64,000 bases of DNA, from contig CACHEF010000004.1 in NCBI GenBank assembly GCA_902578775.1, positions 1-64,000 of the forward strand, in the 5' to 3' direction. Both the position numbers and the translations under genes were made by a program. Below the pieces are notes generated by a model. It made no database searches, was not told where the DNA came from, and saw only the letters and a program-made list of their open reading frames with translations. The stretch is from an uncultured Pelagibacteraceae bacterium (GTDB lineage Bacteria; Pseudomonadota; Alphaproteobacteria; Pelagibacterales; Pelagibacteraceae). Below, piece by piece: positions 43,018-52,230 of this stretch; within the stretch, counting starts at the first letter, position 1; the number at the start of each line of letters is the position of its first letter.

Positions 43018-43845
43018 ATGTCTATAGAAAAAATTATAAATGATGCCTGGGAAAATAAAGATCAGATAAATCAAAATTCAGACAAATCACTAAAAGTTGC
43101 CATCAATCAGGTAATAAGTGATTTGGATAGTGGCAAATCTCGTGTTGCTGAAAAAATAAATGATAAATGGATTACGCACCAATATTTAAAGAAAGCAATT
43201 ATGTTAAGTTTCCGAATTTATCCAATGGAAAATTTAAATGGTCCATATAGTAGCTGGTATGATAAATCACATTTATTAAAAGGTAAAACAGCTGGGTGGT
43301 CAAAAGAAGATCATGAAAAAGCTGGTTTCCGAATGGTTCCTAACTCTCCTGTAAGAAAAGGATCTTTCGTTGGTAAGAACGCTGTACTTATGCCATGTTA
43401 TGTAAATATAGGTGCGTATATTGATGAAGGCACAATGATTGACACATTTGCAAGAGCTGGAAGTTGTTGTCAAATTGGAAAGAACTGTCACATATCAGCT
43501 GGTTCAGGTGTTGGAGGTGTTTTAGAACCTGCTCAAGCTTTACCAACGATAATTGAGGACAATGTTTTTTTAGGAGCTATGTCTGAAGTAGTAGAGGGAG
43601 TAATTGTAGGCGAAGGATCCGTTTTAAGTATGGGGATGTATATTGGTCAATCAACAAAAATAGTTGATAGGAAAACTGGAGCAATTTCTTATGGTAAAAT
43701 TCCACCTTATTCTGTAGTAGTTCCTGGTTCGCTACCAGATAAAAACGACTCTTCAAAACCATCTTTATATTGTGCAGTAATTATTAAACAAGTTGATGAA
43801 AAAACAAGATCAAAAACATCAGTAAATGATCTTTTAAGAGAATAA
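43018..43845 (+). CDS. dapD: Tetrahydrodipicolinate N-succinyltransferase
   Basis: Succinylates tetrahydrodipicolinate in the DAP/lysine pathway. The 275 aa protein has the N-terminal domain (VISDLDSGKSRVAEKINDKW, HQYLKKAIMLSFRI) and the left-handed beta-helix hexapeptide repeats (PNSPVRKGSFVGKNAVLMPCYVNIGAYIDEGTMIDTFARAG, GSCCQIGKNCHISAGSGVGGVLEP). It leads dapD-dapE, 1 nt apart. The pathway supplies both lysine and the peptidoglycan cross-link residue. Confidence 0.97.
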   Translation: MSIEKIINDAWENKDQINQNSDKSLKVAINQVISDLDSGKSRVAEKINDKWITHQYLKKAIMLSFRIYPMENLNGPYSSWYDKSHLLKGKTAGWSKEDHEKAGFRMVPNSPVRKGSFVGKNAVLMPCYVNIGAYIDEGTMIDTFARAGSCCQIGKNCHISAGSGVGGVLEPAQALPTIIEDNVFLGAMSEVVEGVIVGEGSVLSMGMYIGQSTKIVDRKTGAISYGKIPPYSVVVPGSLPDKNDSSKPSLYCAVIIKQVDEKTRSKTSVNDLLRE

Positions 43846-43846
43846 A

Positions 43847-45004
43847 ATGCAAAAAATTAATGAACTTCAATTAGCTAAAGAGCTGATTAGGTTTCCATCT
43901 ATTACTCCAGTTGATGCAGGCGTAATGAAATTTTTAGAAAAAAAATTAAAAAAGTTAGGTTTCAAAACAAAAATATTAGAATTTAAAGAAAAAGGTTTTG
44001 AACCAGTGAAAAATTTATATGCAAGATTAGGGAATAAAGGACCAAATTTTATGTTTGCAGGTCATGTCGATATCGTTCCTCCAGGAAATATAGAAAACTG
44101 GACAATTAATCCATTTAGACCTTCTGTTAAAAAAGGACATTTGATTGGTAGAGGTGCAAATGACATGAAAAGTTCTATTGCAGCCTTTGTTTCTGCCCTA
44201 AGCCTTTTTTTATCAAAAAATAAAAAATTCAATGGATCAATTAGTTTATTAATTACCGGAGACGAAGAAGGTGATGCAGTAAATGGAACAAAAAAAGTAG
44301 TCGAATATCTTAAAAAAAAGAAAGAAAAAATTGATTTCTGTTTAGTGGGTGAACCAACAAATCCAAATAAATTAGGTGAAATGATAAAAATTGGTCGCAG
44401 GGGTAGTTTGACTGGCAACTTAACTGTATTTGGATTACAGGGACACGTAGCATATCCTCAAAGAGCAATTAATCCCTCAACTATAATTGTTAAAATTTTA
44501 AAAGAATTAAAAGAAATTATATTTGATAAAGGTACAAAAAATTTTCAGCCCACAAACTTAGAAGTGACAAAAATAAATATTAATAATGCTGCCGATAATG
44601 TTATTCCAGGAAAAGCTGAAGCAACGTTTAATATAAGATTTAATAATAAACATTCATCGACTTCTATTAAGAAAAGACTCAATAAAATTTTTGTTAAAAT
44701 AAATAAAAAAAATAAATCTAAATTTAAAATTAGCTATAGAGTTTCTGGAGAAGCTTTTTTAACAAAACCTGACAAAACAACATATATGATACAAGATATT
44801 ATAAAAAAAGTTACTAAGATAAAACCAAAATTATCTACAACTGGTGGAACATCAGATTTAAGATTTATAAAAAAAATATCTCCTGGTTTGGAATTTGGTT
44901 TAGTGGGGAAGACTATGCATAAAATTGATGAAGCGGTATCTTTGAAAGATTTAAAAAATTTAAAAAAAATTTATATAAATATTTTGCAAAATTATTTTAA
45001 ATGA
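43847..45004 (+). CDS. dapE: Succinyl-diaminopimelate desuccinylase
   Basis: Di-zinc hydrolase that frees LL-diaminopimelate. The 385 aa M20 protein shows LIRFPSITPVDAG, the metal ligands in FAGHVDIVPPG and GRGANDMKSSIAAF, TGDEEGDAVNGTKKV, GEPTNPNKLGEMIKIGRRGSL, GHVAYPQRAINP, and STTGGTSDLRFI. Lengths and motifs fit DapE. It overlaps the HDAC-family gene by 4 nt. Confidence 0.96.
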   Translation: MQKINELQLAKELIRFPSITPVDAGVMKFLEKKLKKLGFKTKILEFKEKGFEPVKNLYARLGNKGPNFMFAGHVDIVPPGNIENWTINPFRPSVKKGHLIGRGANDMKSSIAAFVSALSLFLSKNKKFNGSISLLITGDEEGDAVNGTKKVVEYLKKKKEKIDFCLVGEPTNPNKLGEMIKIGRRGSLTGNLTVFGLQGHVAYPQRAINPSTIIVKILKELKEIIFDKGTKNFQPTNLEVTKININNAADNVIPGKAEATFNIRFNNKHSSTSIKKRLNKIFVKINKKNKSKFKISYRVSGEAFLTKPDKTTYMIQDIIKKVTKIKPKLSTTGGTSDLRFIKKISPGLEFGLVGKTMHKIDEAVSLKDLKNLKKIYINILQNYFK

Positions 45005-45924
45005 AAACTGCCATCATAAATTCAGATTCTTTTGAAAAACACAACACAGGGGATGGTCATCCTGAACAACCCAAGAGAATAATTGCCATAAAAGAAAAAT
45101 TAAAAAAAAGAAAAGACTTAATTTGGGAAAAACCAAGTAATTTACCTGAAGATATATTGTCTATGACACATTCTAAAGACTATATAGATAATTTAAAAAA
45201 TTCTTTTCCTCAAAAAGGTCTCAAGTTTTTAGATGGCGATACTGTAGTATCGCCTGAAAGTAAAAAAGCTGTCTTTGAAGCAGCAGGTTCAACAATTAAA
45301 GCAATAGACGGTATAGAAAACAATCAATTCCAAAATGCATTTTGTTTGGCGAGACCTCCAGGGCATCATGCAGAAAAAAATAAAGCAATGGGATTTTGTT
45401 GCATTTCAAACGCTGGAGTGGCTACAAACTATTTGATCAGTAAATACAAATATCAAAGAATCGCATGTGTGGATTTTGATGTTCATTGGGGTAACGGTAA
45501 TTATGATGTAATGCGTGATAATAAAAATTCATTATACATTTCTACACATCAATATCCTTTTTATCCTGGAGGAGGAACTGATAAAGATAAAGGTGATTTT
45601 AATAATTCACTAAATATTCCTTTGCCAGCAGGTACAAACTCAGAGCAATACTTTAACGCGTTCGATAGAGTTTTAAAAAGATTAGTTGAATATAAGCCTG
45701 ATTTTCTGTTGTTCTCAGCAGGATTTGATGCTCATAAAGATGATCCATTAGCTCAGTTTCAATTAAACTCAAAAGATTTCTATGAGATAACTAGAAGAAC
45801 TTTATCAGCCACTAATAAATTTACTAATGGTAAAGTTGTTTCTATACTTGAGGGTGGATATGATTTAAATGCTCTAGCTGAAAGCGCTAATGAGCATGTT
45901 AATGCACTAATAGAATTCAATTGA
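45001..45924 (+). CDS. Histone deacetylase/acetoin utilisation family amidohydrolase
   Basis: A 307 aa zinc deacetylase of the HDAC superfamily. Key residues: the tandem His in ARPPGHHAEKNKAMGFCC, the metal site DFDVHWGNGN, THQYPFYPGGGT, SAGFDAHKDDPLAQF (third ligand) and ILEGGYDLNALAES. GDGHPEQPKRI near the start is typical for the class II-like bacterial group (acetylpolyamine/acetylspermidine hydrolases, AcuC relatives). Substrate cannot be told from sequence. It is coupled to dapE by overlap and followed by a SET-domain gene. Confidence 0.92.
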   Translation: MKTAIINSDSFEKHNTGDGHPEQPKRIIAIKEKLKKRKDLIWEKPSNLPEDILSMTHSKDYIDNLKNSFPQKGLKFLDGDTVVSPESKKAVFEAAGSTIKAIDGIENNQFQNAFCLARPPGHHAEKNKAMGFCCISNAGVATNYLISKYKYQRIACVDFDVHWGNGNYDVMRDNKNSLYISTHQYPFYPGGGTDKDKGDFNNSLNIPLPAGTNSEQYFNAFDRVLKRLVEYKPDFLLFSAGFDAHKDDPLAQFQLNSKDFYEITRRTLSATNKFTNGKVVSILEGGYDLNALAESANEHVNALIEFN

Positions 45925-45954
45925 TTAATATATAGTTCAAGATAAATCACTCTC

Positions 45955-46446
45955 ATGAAATTATATAGAATAAAAAAATCTGCTATTGATAAAAAAGGTA
46001 GGGGTCTTTATGCCACTCAGGATATAAAAGAGGGAACTAAAATAATTGATTATCTAGGTAAACTAATTACAAAGAAACAAACTGAAGAGTCAGATAAATA
46101 CGATAACGGAAAGCCAATTTACTTATTCACTATTAATAAAAGATATGATCTTGATGGAGACTTTTCATGGAATACAGCAGGTTTAATTAATCATTCATGT
46201 GATAATAATTGTGATTATGATGGTAAAGGACTAAAAATTTGGGTTAAAGCAATAAAAGATATCAAAAAAGGAGAGGAGTTTACTTGTGATTACGGTTTTG
46301 GTTTTGATGAGAATTACAAACAATTTCCTTGTAAATGCAAATCTAAAAACTGTTGTGGTTATATTGTAAGGGCAGAATCTAGATGGAGGATCAATAAAAA
46401 ATTTGCAATGAGTAATAAAAAAAAATTAATAAATAACTCTCGCTAA
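45955..46446 (+). CDS. SET-domain protein (putative lysine methyltransferase)
   Basis: A 163 aa protein that is nearly all SET domain: KKGRGLYATQDIKEGTKIIDYLG, YDLDGDFSWNTAGLINHSCDNNCDY (SAM/lysine site NHSC), IKKGEEFTCDYGFGFDE, and a post-SET-like cysteine set CKCKSKNCCGYIV. This is a compact catalytic form without extra targeting domains. Bacterial SET proteins methylate ribosomal or nucleoid proteins in some species, but the target here is unknown. 30 nt separate it from the HDAC gene, so they are probably one operon; the 3' end overlaps convergent truA by 21 nt. Confidence 0.92.
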   Translation: MKLYRIKKSAIDKKGRGLYATQDIKEGTKIIDYLGKLITKKQTEESDKYDNGKPIYLFTINKRYDLDGDFSWNTAGLINHSCDNNCDYDGKGLKIWVKAIKDIKKGEEFTCDYGFGFDENYKQFPCKCKSKNCCGYIVRAESRWRINKKFAMSNKKKLINNSR

Positions 46447-47166
46447 ATAAAGACCCTCAGGAGGTGCTGGGGGTGCACATAAATTTCTTTTTTTTGAAGT
46501 CATTACATTTATAAATTTTTTTAATGTCCATTTTTCTTCCCCTACATATTTTAAACAACCCACCATTGAGCGAACTTGCTGTTGTAAGAAAGATTGAGAT
46601 TGGAATTCTATTTCAATCTTATTATTTTTGTGCTTTATTTTGACAGATTTCATAGTCTTTATTGGACTTTTTGCTCTACAGCTTGAGGCTCTAAAAGTAG
46701 AAAAATCATGGGTGCCAATTAATTTTTTTGCTGCTTTTTTCATGATTTTTAAATCTAACTTATTCATGATATGCCAACATCTATTTTTATCTAAAACAGG
46801 TTTACTTAAACGATTGATAATTACATACTTGTAAATTCTTATTTTTGCAGAAAATCTTGAATGAAAATCTTGGTCCTTTTTTTTTATTTTAAGTATGGTA
46901 ACAAAATACCTATTTAAAAAAAAATTCATTGACTTTAAAAATTTATCGTAATTTGTAATTTTTTTTTTACACTCAAAATGAGCTGATTGCTCAATTGCAT
47001 GCACACCTGTATCTGTCCTACCTGATCCAGTTAAATTTATTTTCTGCTTTAAAATTTTTGTTAATATTTTTTGAATAAGGCCTTGAATTGTAGAGCCTTT
47101 TTTTTGTATTTGCCAACCTCTAAAATTTGTTCCTTCATACTCAATCAACAGCTGATATTTAAACAT
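46426..47166 (-). CDS. truA: tRNA pseudouridine synthase A
   Basis: Makes pseudouridines at positions 38-40 of tRNA anticodon arms. The 246 aa protein has YEGTNFRGWQIQKKGSTIQG, the catalytic Asp in GSGRTDTGVHAIEQ, FHSRFSAKIRIYKYVI, HDFSTFRASSCRAKSPIKT and QSFLQQQVRSMVGCL. The truA-fmt-def cluster (gaps of 1 nt) is a common translation-related operon. TruA would act on the T39 of the local tRNA-His. Confidence 0.96.
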   Translation of the reverse strand: MFKYQLLIEYEGTNFRGWQIQKKGSTIQGLIQKILTKILKQKINLTGSGRTDTGVHAIEQSAHFECKKKITNYDKFLKSMNFFLNRYFVTILKIKKKDQDFHSRFSAKIRIYKYVIINRLSKPVLDKNRCWHIMNKLDLKIMKKAAKKLIGTHDFSTFRASSCRAKSPIKTMKSVKIKHKNNKIEIEFQSQSFLQQQVRSMVGCLKYVGEEKWTLKKFINVMTSKKRNLCAPPAPPEGLYLARVIY

Positions 47167-47167
47167 T

Positions 47168-48091
47168 TTATATAATTATTCCTTTTTTAATTCGGGAGCC
47201 AAGCATAAATTCTCCAATGTTTTGAGGCTTTTTTCCTTGTCTTTGAATTTCTTTAATTTTTATTGATTGCTTGTCTCCACAAGCAATTTCCAAATATTCA
47301 GATAAGACCTCACCTGGCTTGCCAATGCTATTTCCAATTTCTGCTTTTAAAATTTTGTACCTTTCTCCTTTATAAACAAAAAAAGCTCCTGGTACTGGAT
47401 ACAGACCATTTATCTTTCCATTTATATTTTTTGCATCATTGTGCCAATTTATCTCGCCCTCTGATTTTTGAATTTTAGGAGCATACGTTGCTTTTAAATG
47501 ATCTTGTTCAATAAAATTTGCTTTATCTTCCAATATTTCATCAATATTATCCAATATTTTTTCAGCAGCTATTAAAGACAATTCATCAGCAGCATCTCTA
47601 GCATTTAAATCAACTTTTAAATTTAATTTATAAGTATAACATACTGGACCTGCATCTAATTGTTCATTAATTTTCATAATGCTGAAACCTATCTCCTTAT
47701 CGAGGTTCATTATTGATCTTTGTATAGGTGCTGCTCCTCTCCATTTTGGCAGTAAAGATGCGTGAATATTTATAAATCCTTTTTTTGTTAAGTTTAAAAA
47801 TTCCTTTGGTATTATTTGGCCATAGGCCACTACAACAGCAAGATCAGCGTTTATCTTTTTAAAATATTCGTATTCTTCTTTATTATTTTTAAGATAATTT
47901 GGTGCTCTGAATTCTAAATTTAAAGTTTCAGCTATACCTTGAATTGGAGACTTATTTATTTTTTGTCCTCTTTTCGATTTTTGAGGTGGTTGAGTATAAA
48001 CATGTGAAATTGGATATCCGTTTTGATATAGAGATTTTAGAATAGGTACAGCAAACATAGGTGTGCCCATAAAAATAATTTTTTTGGCCAT
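47168..48091 (-). CDS. fmt: Methionyl-tRNA formyltransferase
   Basis: Formylates initiator Met-tRNA. The 307 aa protein has IIFMGTPMFAVPIL, VVVAYGQIIPKEFL, the catalytic HASLLPKWRGAAPIQR, IMKINEQLDAGPV and a C-terminal OB-like domain (GLYPVPGAFF...ERYKILKAEI). It is followed by truA and preceded by def at 1-nt spacing, the usual def-fmt pairing of formylation and deformylation. Confidence 0.97.
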   Translation of the reverse strand: MAKKIIFMGTPMFAVPILKSLYQNGYPISHVYTQPPQKSKRGQKINKSPIQGIAETLNLEFRAPNYLKNNKEEYEYFKKINADLAVVVAYGQIIPKEFLNLTKKGFINIHASLLPKWRGAAPIQRSIMNLDKEIGFSIMKINEQLDAGPVCYTYKLNLKVDLNARDAADELSLIAAEKILDNIDEILEDKANFIEQDHLKATYAPKIQKSEGEINWHNDAKNINGKINGLYPVPGAFFVYKGERYKILKAEIGNSIGKPGEVLSEYLEIACGDKQSIKIKEIQRQGKKPQNIGEFMLGSRIKKGIII

Positions 48092-48092
48092 T

Positions 48093-48617
48093 TCAAACTA
48101 TTATTCTGTCTGGATTTTTTTTAAATTTTGAAATTTTCTTGATAATCATATCTTTTTTTAATTTTGATAAATGATCAATTATGAGTTTTCCATCTAAATG
48201 ATTTATTTCATGTTGTACACAAGTTGACAATAGACCATCAAATTTCTGCATTTTAATTTTTCCGTCAATATCTACATACTCCACTTCACAAATTTTTGGT
48301 CTTTCAATTTCAATGAAAGTATCTGGTATAGAAAGACATCCCTCTTCATATACTGATACTTCATTACTAATTTTTTTTATAATAGGATTTATAAAACAGA
48401 TTGGTTTTTTTTCCTCTTCTCTTGATGAAACATCTACAACGAGTACTCTTTTTAAAATACCTACTTGAACAGCTGCAAGGCCGATCCCGTTAGAATCATA
48501 CATAGTTTCAAATAAATCTTTAATCAATTTCTTTTCGTTAATTCCAACTTTTTCTATAGGTTCAGAAATTTTTTTTAATTTTTCGTCTGGTACAGTAATT
48601 ATCTCTCTTATACTCAT
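48093..48617 (-). CDS. def: Peptide deformylase
   Basis: Metalloenzyme removing N-formyl groups from new proteins. All three motifs are present in the 174 aa protein: GIGLAAVQVG (motif 1), EEGCLSIP (motif 2, metal Cys) and VQHEINHLDGKLIID (motif 3, HExxH). No signal peptide. It begins the def-fmt-truA operon, with a 23-nt gap to the large periplasmic protein gene upstream. Confidence 0.97.
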   Translation of the reverse strand: MSIREIITVPDEKLKKISEPIEKVGINEKKLIKDLFETMYDSNGIGLAAVQVGILKRVLVVDVSSREEEKKPICFINPIIKKISNEVSVYEEGCLSIPDTFIEIERPKICEVEYVDIDGKIKMQKFDGLLSTCVQHEINHLDGKLIIDHLSKLKKDMIIKKISKFKKNPDRIIV

Positions 48618-48640
48618 GATTTTAATAGATAAACTAATTT

Positions 48641-50413
48641 CTAAACTTTTAAAGGTAGAACTTTTAATAAAATTTTATTTCTAATGAAATCAATATCTAG
48701 CTGATTTAATGCACTTATGATAAAGTATAATGTATCGTCATCCAAAACCTCAAGATCATCTTGTCCAATGACCTCAATTATTCTTAAAAGTGTTGAGCCG
48801 ATTTCATTGTTATTAATCATTACTTGCATATCCGTTGGCATTTCTGTGTCTTTTATTTCATACAGATTTTCATATTTTTTGGAAATTTCGATGCCATCAG
48901 ACTTAATTGACTCTATTAAAATTATATCCTTCTTAGATAAGGTATATTTTTTATTTTTCTTTATTTTTTTTAAAAAATTATTTAAATCTTTTTTAATTTT
49001 AGATTTTGCAAAATCTCCATTAAAATAATTAACCAATCTTGATTGATGTAAAATGTCTTTATTAAACTTGATATCACTTAATTCTTTATTCTCTTCTGCT
49101 ATATAGTTTAAATAAAATGTTGTATAATTAGATGGTACATTTTCCAGTGTAATTTCCTCTAAAAACTTTCTTAACTCATTATCAAATGCATTTGAATATC
49201 CATCTTTTATAAATAAGTCTTTCAAAAGTTTAATTAATTCAAATTTTTTATTTATGTCTGACTCAAGTAAAATTCTTTGATAAATTAAAGCTCTAGCTTC
49301 TATATTTGATAACGACTTATATGAATCCTTCACATTTAAGAGTTGATTTATATTAAATTGAAACCTCTTATATAATGAAAATAAGTCTTTTTCTGAATAA
49401 TTTTTTTCATGCGTAGCTTGTTCTATTAATGAGATTTTCTCTTCTTCAATAATATCTATTTCTTCAATGTTATATAATAAATTTGAGGCAGATAAATATT
49501 TCCAAATTTGTTTACTTGTATTTTTCTTTGGTTCAAAAACAAAATCAGGATTTGTTCTATGAGCAAGATGAAAGTCTAAAACTGAGTCCTCTGAAATTAT
49601 TAAATCAGTGTCTTTACTGTAACCTAATAAATAATTAATTTTATTTTCAAAATACTTATCATTAAAACCAAGTTCTTTCTTTAAATCTAATATCAATTGA
49701 GCCTCTTCGTTCCTTCCTGCGTTTATTAAACAATAAAGATTAAATTTCGAAAGATAATCATCATTAATAACTTTTGTATTTTTTAAAAATATTTCACAAG
49801 ATTTTTCAATATTTGCCTCAGATAGGTATTGATCAATCAAATATCTACTTAATTCTGGATGCAAATTTAATATTTGATTTTTTATTAGATATTCTTCAAT
49901 TAGTTTTTTATCTTCATTTTTGATAAGCCAATTAGATTTAATTTTTAGAAATTCATCCTTTGTTATATTAATTTCAGGAATATAGGAGTTAGTTAATAAA
50001 ACTATATTCATTAATTCTGAAGCGTCTTTAGAAAGTTTCATTTTTGCTATATTGGAAAAAAGATATTTAATTTGATCACCATCTGAATTAGACCATAAGT
50101 CTATTTTCAAATCATAATCTTCAGGATCATAAAGGCCAATGATTTCGACCTCTTGTGAATTTAAAGATGAACTTACCTTTACAGTATCAATTTTTTTTTG
50201 GGATTGTATATCAAAGACACTTGGTTGACTTAATTCTAAATTGTTGTTTTCTATTTCATTTAGATTATTGTTTAACTCAGACTCCTCAGTTTTATTTTGA
50301 TCTATATTCCAAATATCTACTGGCTCATCTTCAGATTTAGCATTAAATGCAACTAGAAAAATAATCAGAAAAATTGATAAATAACTATTATTTAACAATT
50401 TTAAAATTTTCAT
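48641..50413 (-). CDS. Periplasmic helical-repeat protein of unknown function
   Basis: A 590 aa protein with a signal peptide (about 1-27, ending FNAKSEDE) or short anchor, an acidic Asn/Glu/Ser-rich stretch to about 75, and then an almost all-helical body with TPR/Sel1-like spacing (for example LSRYLIDQYLSEANIEKSCEIFLKN and NLYCLINAGRNEEAQLILDL). No enzymatic motif. I do not recognise a named family. Its start lies inside the end of the 59-aa membrane ORF, so the two are probably made together as an envelope pair; it precedes def-fmt-truA. Confidence 0.75.
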   Translation of the reverse strand: MKILKLLNNSYLSIFLIIFLVAFNAKSEDEPVDIWNIDQNKTEESELNNNLNEIENNNLELSQPSVFDIQSQKKIDTVKVSSSLNSQEVEIIGLYDPEDYDLKIDLWSNSDGDQIKYLFSNIAKMKLSKDASELMNIVLLTNSYIPEINITKDEFLKIKSNWLIKNEDKKLIEEYLIKNQILNLHPELSRYLIDQYLSEANIEKSCEIFLKNTKVINDDYLSKFNLYCLINAGRNEEAQLILDLKKELGFNDKYFENKINYLLGYSKDTDLIISEDSVLDFHLAHRTNPDFVFEPKKNTSKQIWKYLSASNLLYNIEEIDIIEEEKISLIEQATHEKNYSEKDLFSLYKRFQFNINQLLNVKDSYKSLSNIEARALIYQRILLESDINKKFELIKLLKDLFIKDGYSNAFDNELRKFLEEITLENVPSNYTTFYLNYIAEENKELSDIKFNKDILHQSRLVNYFNGDFAKSKIKKDLNNFLKKIKKNKKYTLSKKDIILIESIKSDGIEISKKYENLYEIKDTEMPTDMQVMINNNEIGSTLLRIIEVIGQDDLEVLDDDTLYFIISALNQLDIDFIRNKILLKVLPLKV

Positions 50414-50567
50414 TAGAAATGATTTTTTCTATTTGTTTTTTTGGTGCAGGAAAATCTATTTTGCTTAAAAGAAAAATTGCTACAAGAAAAAAAACAATTA
50501 TTAAGCCTAATTTTAAAATTAACTTAGTAGCATTTCTGCTTGAACTTGTGTTTCTTGTAAATTGCAT
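50388..50567 (-). CDS. Small single-pass membrane protein (59 aa)
   Basis: Missing from the ORF track. ATG at 50567, TAA at 50390-50388. The protein starts with a polar MQFTRNTSSSRNATK, has one membrane helix (about 15-35, LILKLGLIIVFFLVAIFLLS) and a short lysine-rich tail with a proline pair region KIDFPAPKKQIEKII. The 3' end overlaps the start of the 590-aa gene by 26 nt, supporting coupled expression. It is divergent from aroK with about 57 nt between starts. Opposite-strand track ORFs here are shadows. Function unknown. Confidence 0.72.
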   Translation of the reverse strand: MQFTRNTSSSRNATKLILKLGLIIVFFLVAIFLLSKIDFPAPKKQIEKIISNENFKIVK

Positions 50568-50624
50568 ATATCGTTGGATAAAATCAAATTAAGACATAAT
50601 TGTGTTTTTTCAATACATAAACTT

Positions 50625-51137
50625 ATGAATTCAAAAGAAAATTTAGTTTTTTTAGGTATGATGGGTTCTGGTAAGTCATCCATTGGCTTATTAGTATCAA
50701 AAAAATTAAATATTGAATTTATCGATGTAGATCATGAAATTGAAAAAAAGATTGGCATGACAATTTCAAAAATATTTGAAAATAATGGAGAAGAATATTT
50801 TAGAGAAATTGAAGAGGTTGCCACCCTTAAATACTTAAAGAGAAAAAATACAGTAATTTCATTAGGTGGTGGCGCTTTTTTAAATAATAGAATAAAAAAA
50901 GAAGTTCTAAATAATCATATTTCATTTTGGTTAAATTGGGACATTAAAACTTTAGTTGATAGAATTAAAGATAGCAAAAAAAGACCTATTGCACACATGT
51001 CTTCAAAAAATCAAATTGAGGAATTAATAAAAAAACGATCTATTATTTATTCAAAAGCAATGTATAAAATTGACTGTGAAAATCTCTCAAAAAATCAAAT
51101 CGCTAGACATATAATTAAAATTTATGAAACCCATTAA
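50625..51137 (+). CDS. aroK: Shikimate kinase
   Basis: Phosphorylates shikimate. With the ATG at 50625 (MNSKENLVFLG) the protein has 170 aa, the normal size; the track start at 50562 adds 21 residues with no family match. Walker A is GMMGSGKSSIG (about 10-20), followed by DVDHEIEKKIGMTISKIFENNGEEYFREIE with the substrate-binding Asp and Arg, and SLGGGAF, then the lid arginine in KKRPIA. It overlaps aroB by 14 nt, the standard aroK-aroB pair. Confidence 0.96.
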   Translation: MNSKENLVFLGMMGSGKSSIGLLVSKKLNIEFIDVDHEIEKKIGMTISKIFENNGEEYFREIEEVATLKYLKRKNTVISLGGGAFLNNRIKKEVLNNHISFWLNWDIKTLVDRIKDSKKRPIAHMSSKNQIEELIKKRSIIYSKAMYKIDCENLSKNQIARHIIKIYETH

Positions 51138-52230
51138 ATTAAACGTAAAAACTAAATTACATGATTATCCAATTTTAATTGGATCGAATCTAATTAAGAA
51201 TTTAAACTTATACTTAAATAAAAATTCAATTATTTTTAATAAATGTCTTTTAATAATTGACAAAAAAGTTCCAAATAAAATGATTTCAAAAATAACAAAA
51301 TCTTTACAAAAAAAAGAAATTTCAAAATTTATATTTACAGCAAATGAAAAAAATAAAAGTATCAAATATGTGAATAAAATTTTGCAAGTTTTATTAAACA
51401 AAAATTTTTCAAGACAAGATTGTGTAATTACAATTGGGGGAGGTATCACTGGTGATGTTGGTGCATTTGTAGCTAGTTTATATAAAAGAGGCTTAAACTT
51501 TATTAATATTCCAACTACCCTGTTGTCCCAGGTCGACTCATCTATTGGAGGTAAGACAGGTGTAAATACAAAAGAAGGTAAAAACTTAATAGGTAGTTTT
51601 TACCAACCAAAAATGGTTGTTAGTGATACAGAATTTTTAAAATCTCTTTCCAGACGGGAAATTATTTGTGGCTATGGAGAAATTTTAAAACATTCATTAA
51701 TTTTAAATAAAAATTTTTTTAAATACCTTAATAAAAATTCAACAAAAATTTTGAATTTACAAAACCCTTTTATTGAAAAAGCAATTTTAGAAAGTTGTAA
51801 AATAAAAAAAATAATTGTTCAAAAAGATGAGCACGAAAAGAGTATAAGAAAAATCTTAAATTTCGGACACACTTTTGCTCATGCGTTCGAAGCATCTTTG
51901 GGATACTCTAAAAAATTAAATCATGGGGAAGCTGTAATTTTAGGAATAAGCACTGCACTTAAATTTAGCTATAGTTTGAAATTAATAAAATTTAATGACT
52001 TTAATGACATAATAAAACATATTTATAATTTGAAACTACCTTCAAATATCAAAAACTATTTTTCGATTAATGATCTAAATAAAATTTTAAATTTTATGTA
52101 CAAAGATAAAAAAAATGTTTCAAAAAAAGTAAATTTAATATTAATAAGAAAAATTGGTTCAACACTTATCAATAATGAGTATGGTGGTTCAAAAATTAAA
52201 AAATTTTTAAAAAGTGAATTAACTGATTAA
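51124..52230 (+). CDS. aroB: 3-dehydroquinate synthase
   Basis: Second step of the shikimate pathway, NAD- and metal-dependent. The 368 aa protein has CVITIGGGITGDVGAFVASLYKRGLNF, IPTTLLSQVDSSIGGKTGVNTKEGKNLIGSFYQP, ICGYGEILKHSLI (metal Glu), and ILNFGHTFAHAFEASLGYSKKLNHGEAVILG with the metal histidines. All metal ligands are in place. The end overlaps convergent bolA by 12 nt. Confidence 0.97.
   Translation: MKPIKLNVKTKLHDYPILIGSNLIKNLNLYLNKNSIIFNKCLLIIDKKVPNKMISKITKSLQKKEISKFIFTANEKNKSIKYVNKILQVLLNKNFSRQDCVITIGGGITGDVGAFVASLYKRGLNFINIPTTLLSQVDSSIGGKTGVNTKEGKNLIGSFYQPKMVVSDTEFLKSLSRREIICGYGEILKHSLILNKNFFKYLNKNSTKILNLQNPFIEKAILESCKIKKIIVQKDEHEKSIRKILNFGHTFAHAFEASLGYSKKLNHGEAVILGISTALKFSYSLKLIKFNDFNDIIKHIYNLKLPSNIKNYFSINDLNKILNFMYKDKKNVSKKVNLILIRKIGSTLINNEYGGSKIKKFLKSELTD

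Noticed and set aside
50374-50592. 72-aa plus-strand ORF with hydrophobic stretches
   Set aside because: It mirrors the minus-strand 59-aa membrane protein, whose overlap with the downstream gene and protein-like composition are better; the plus ORF is a shadow.
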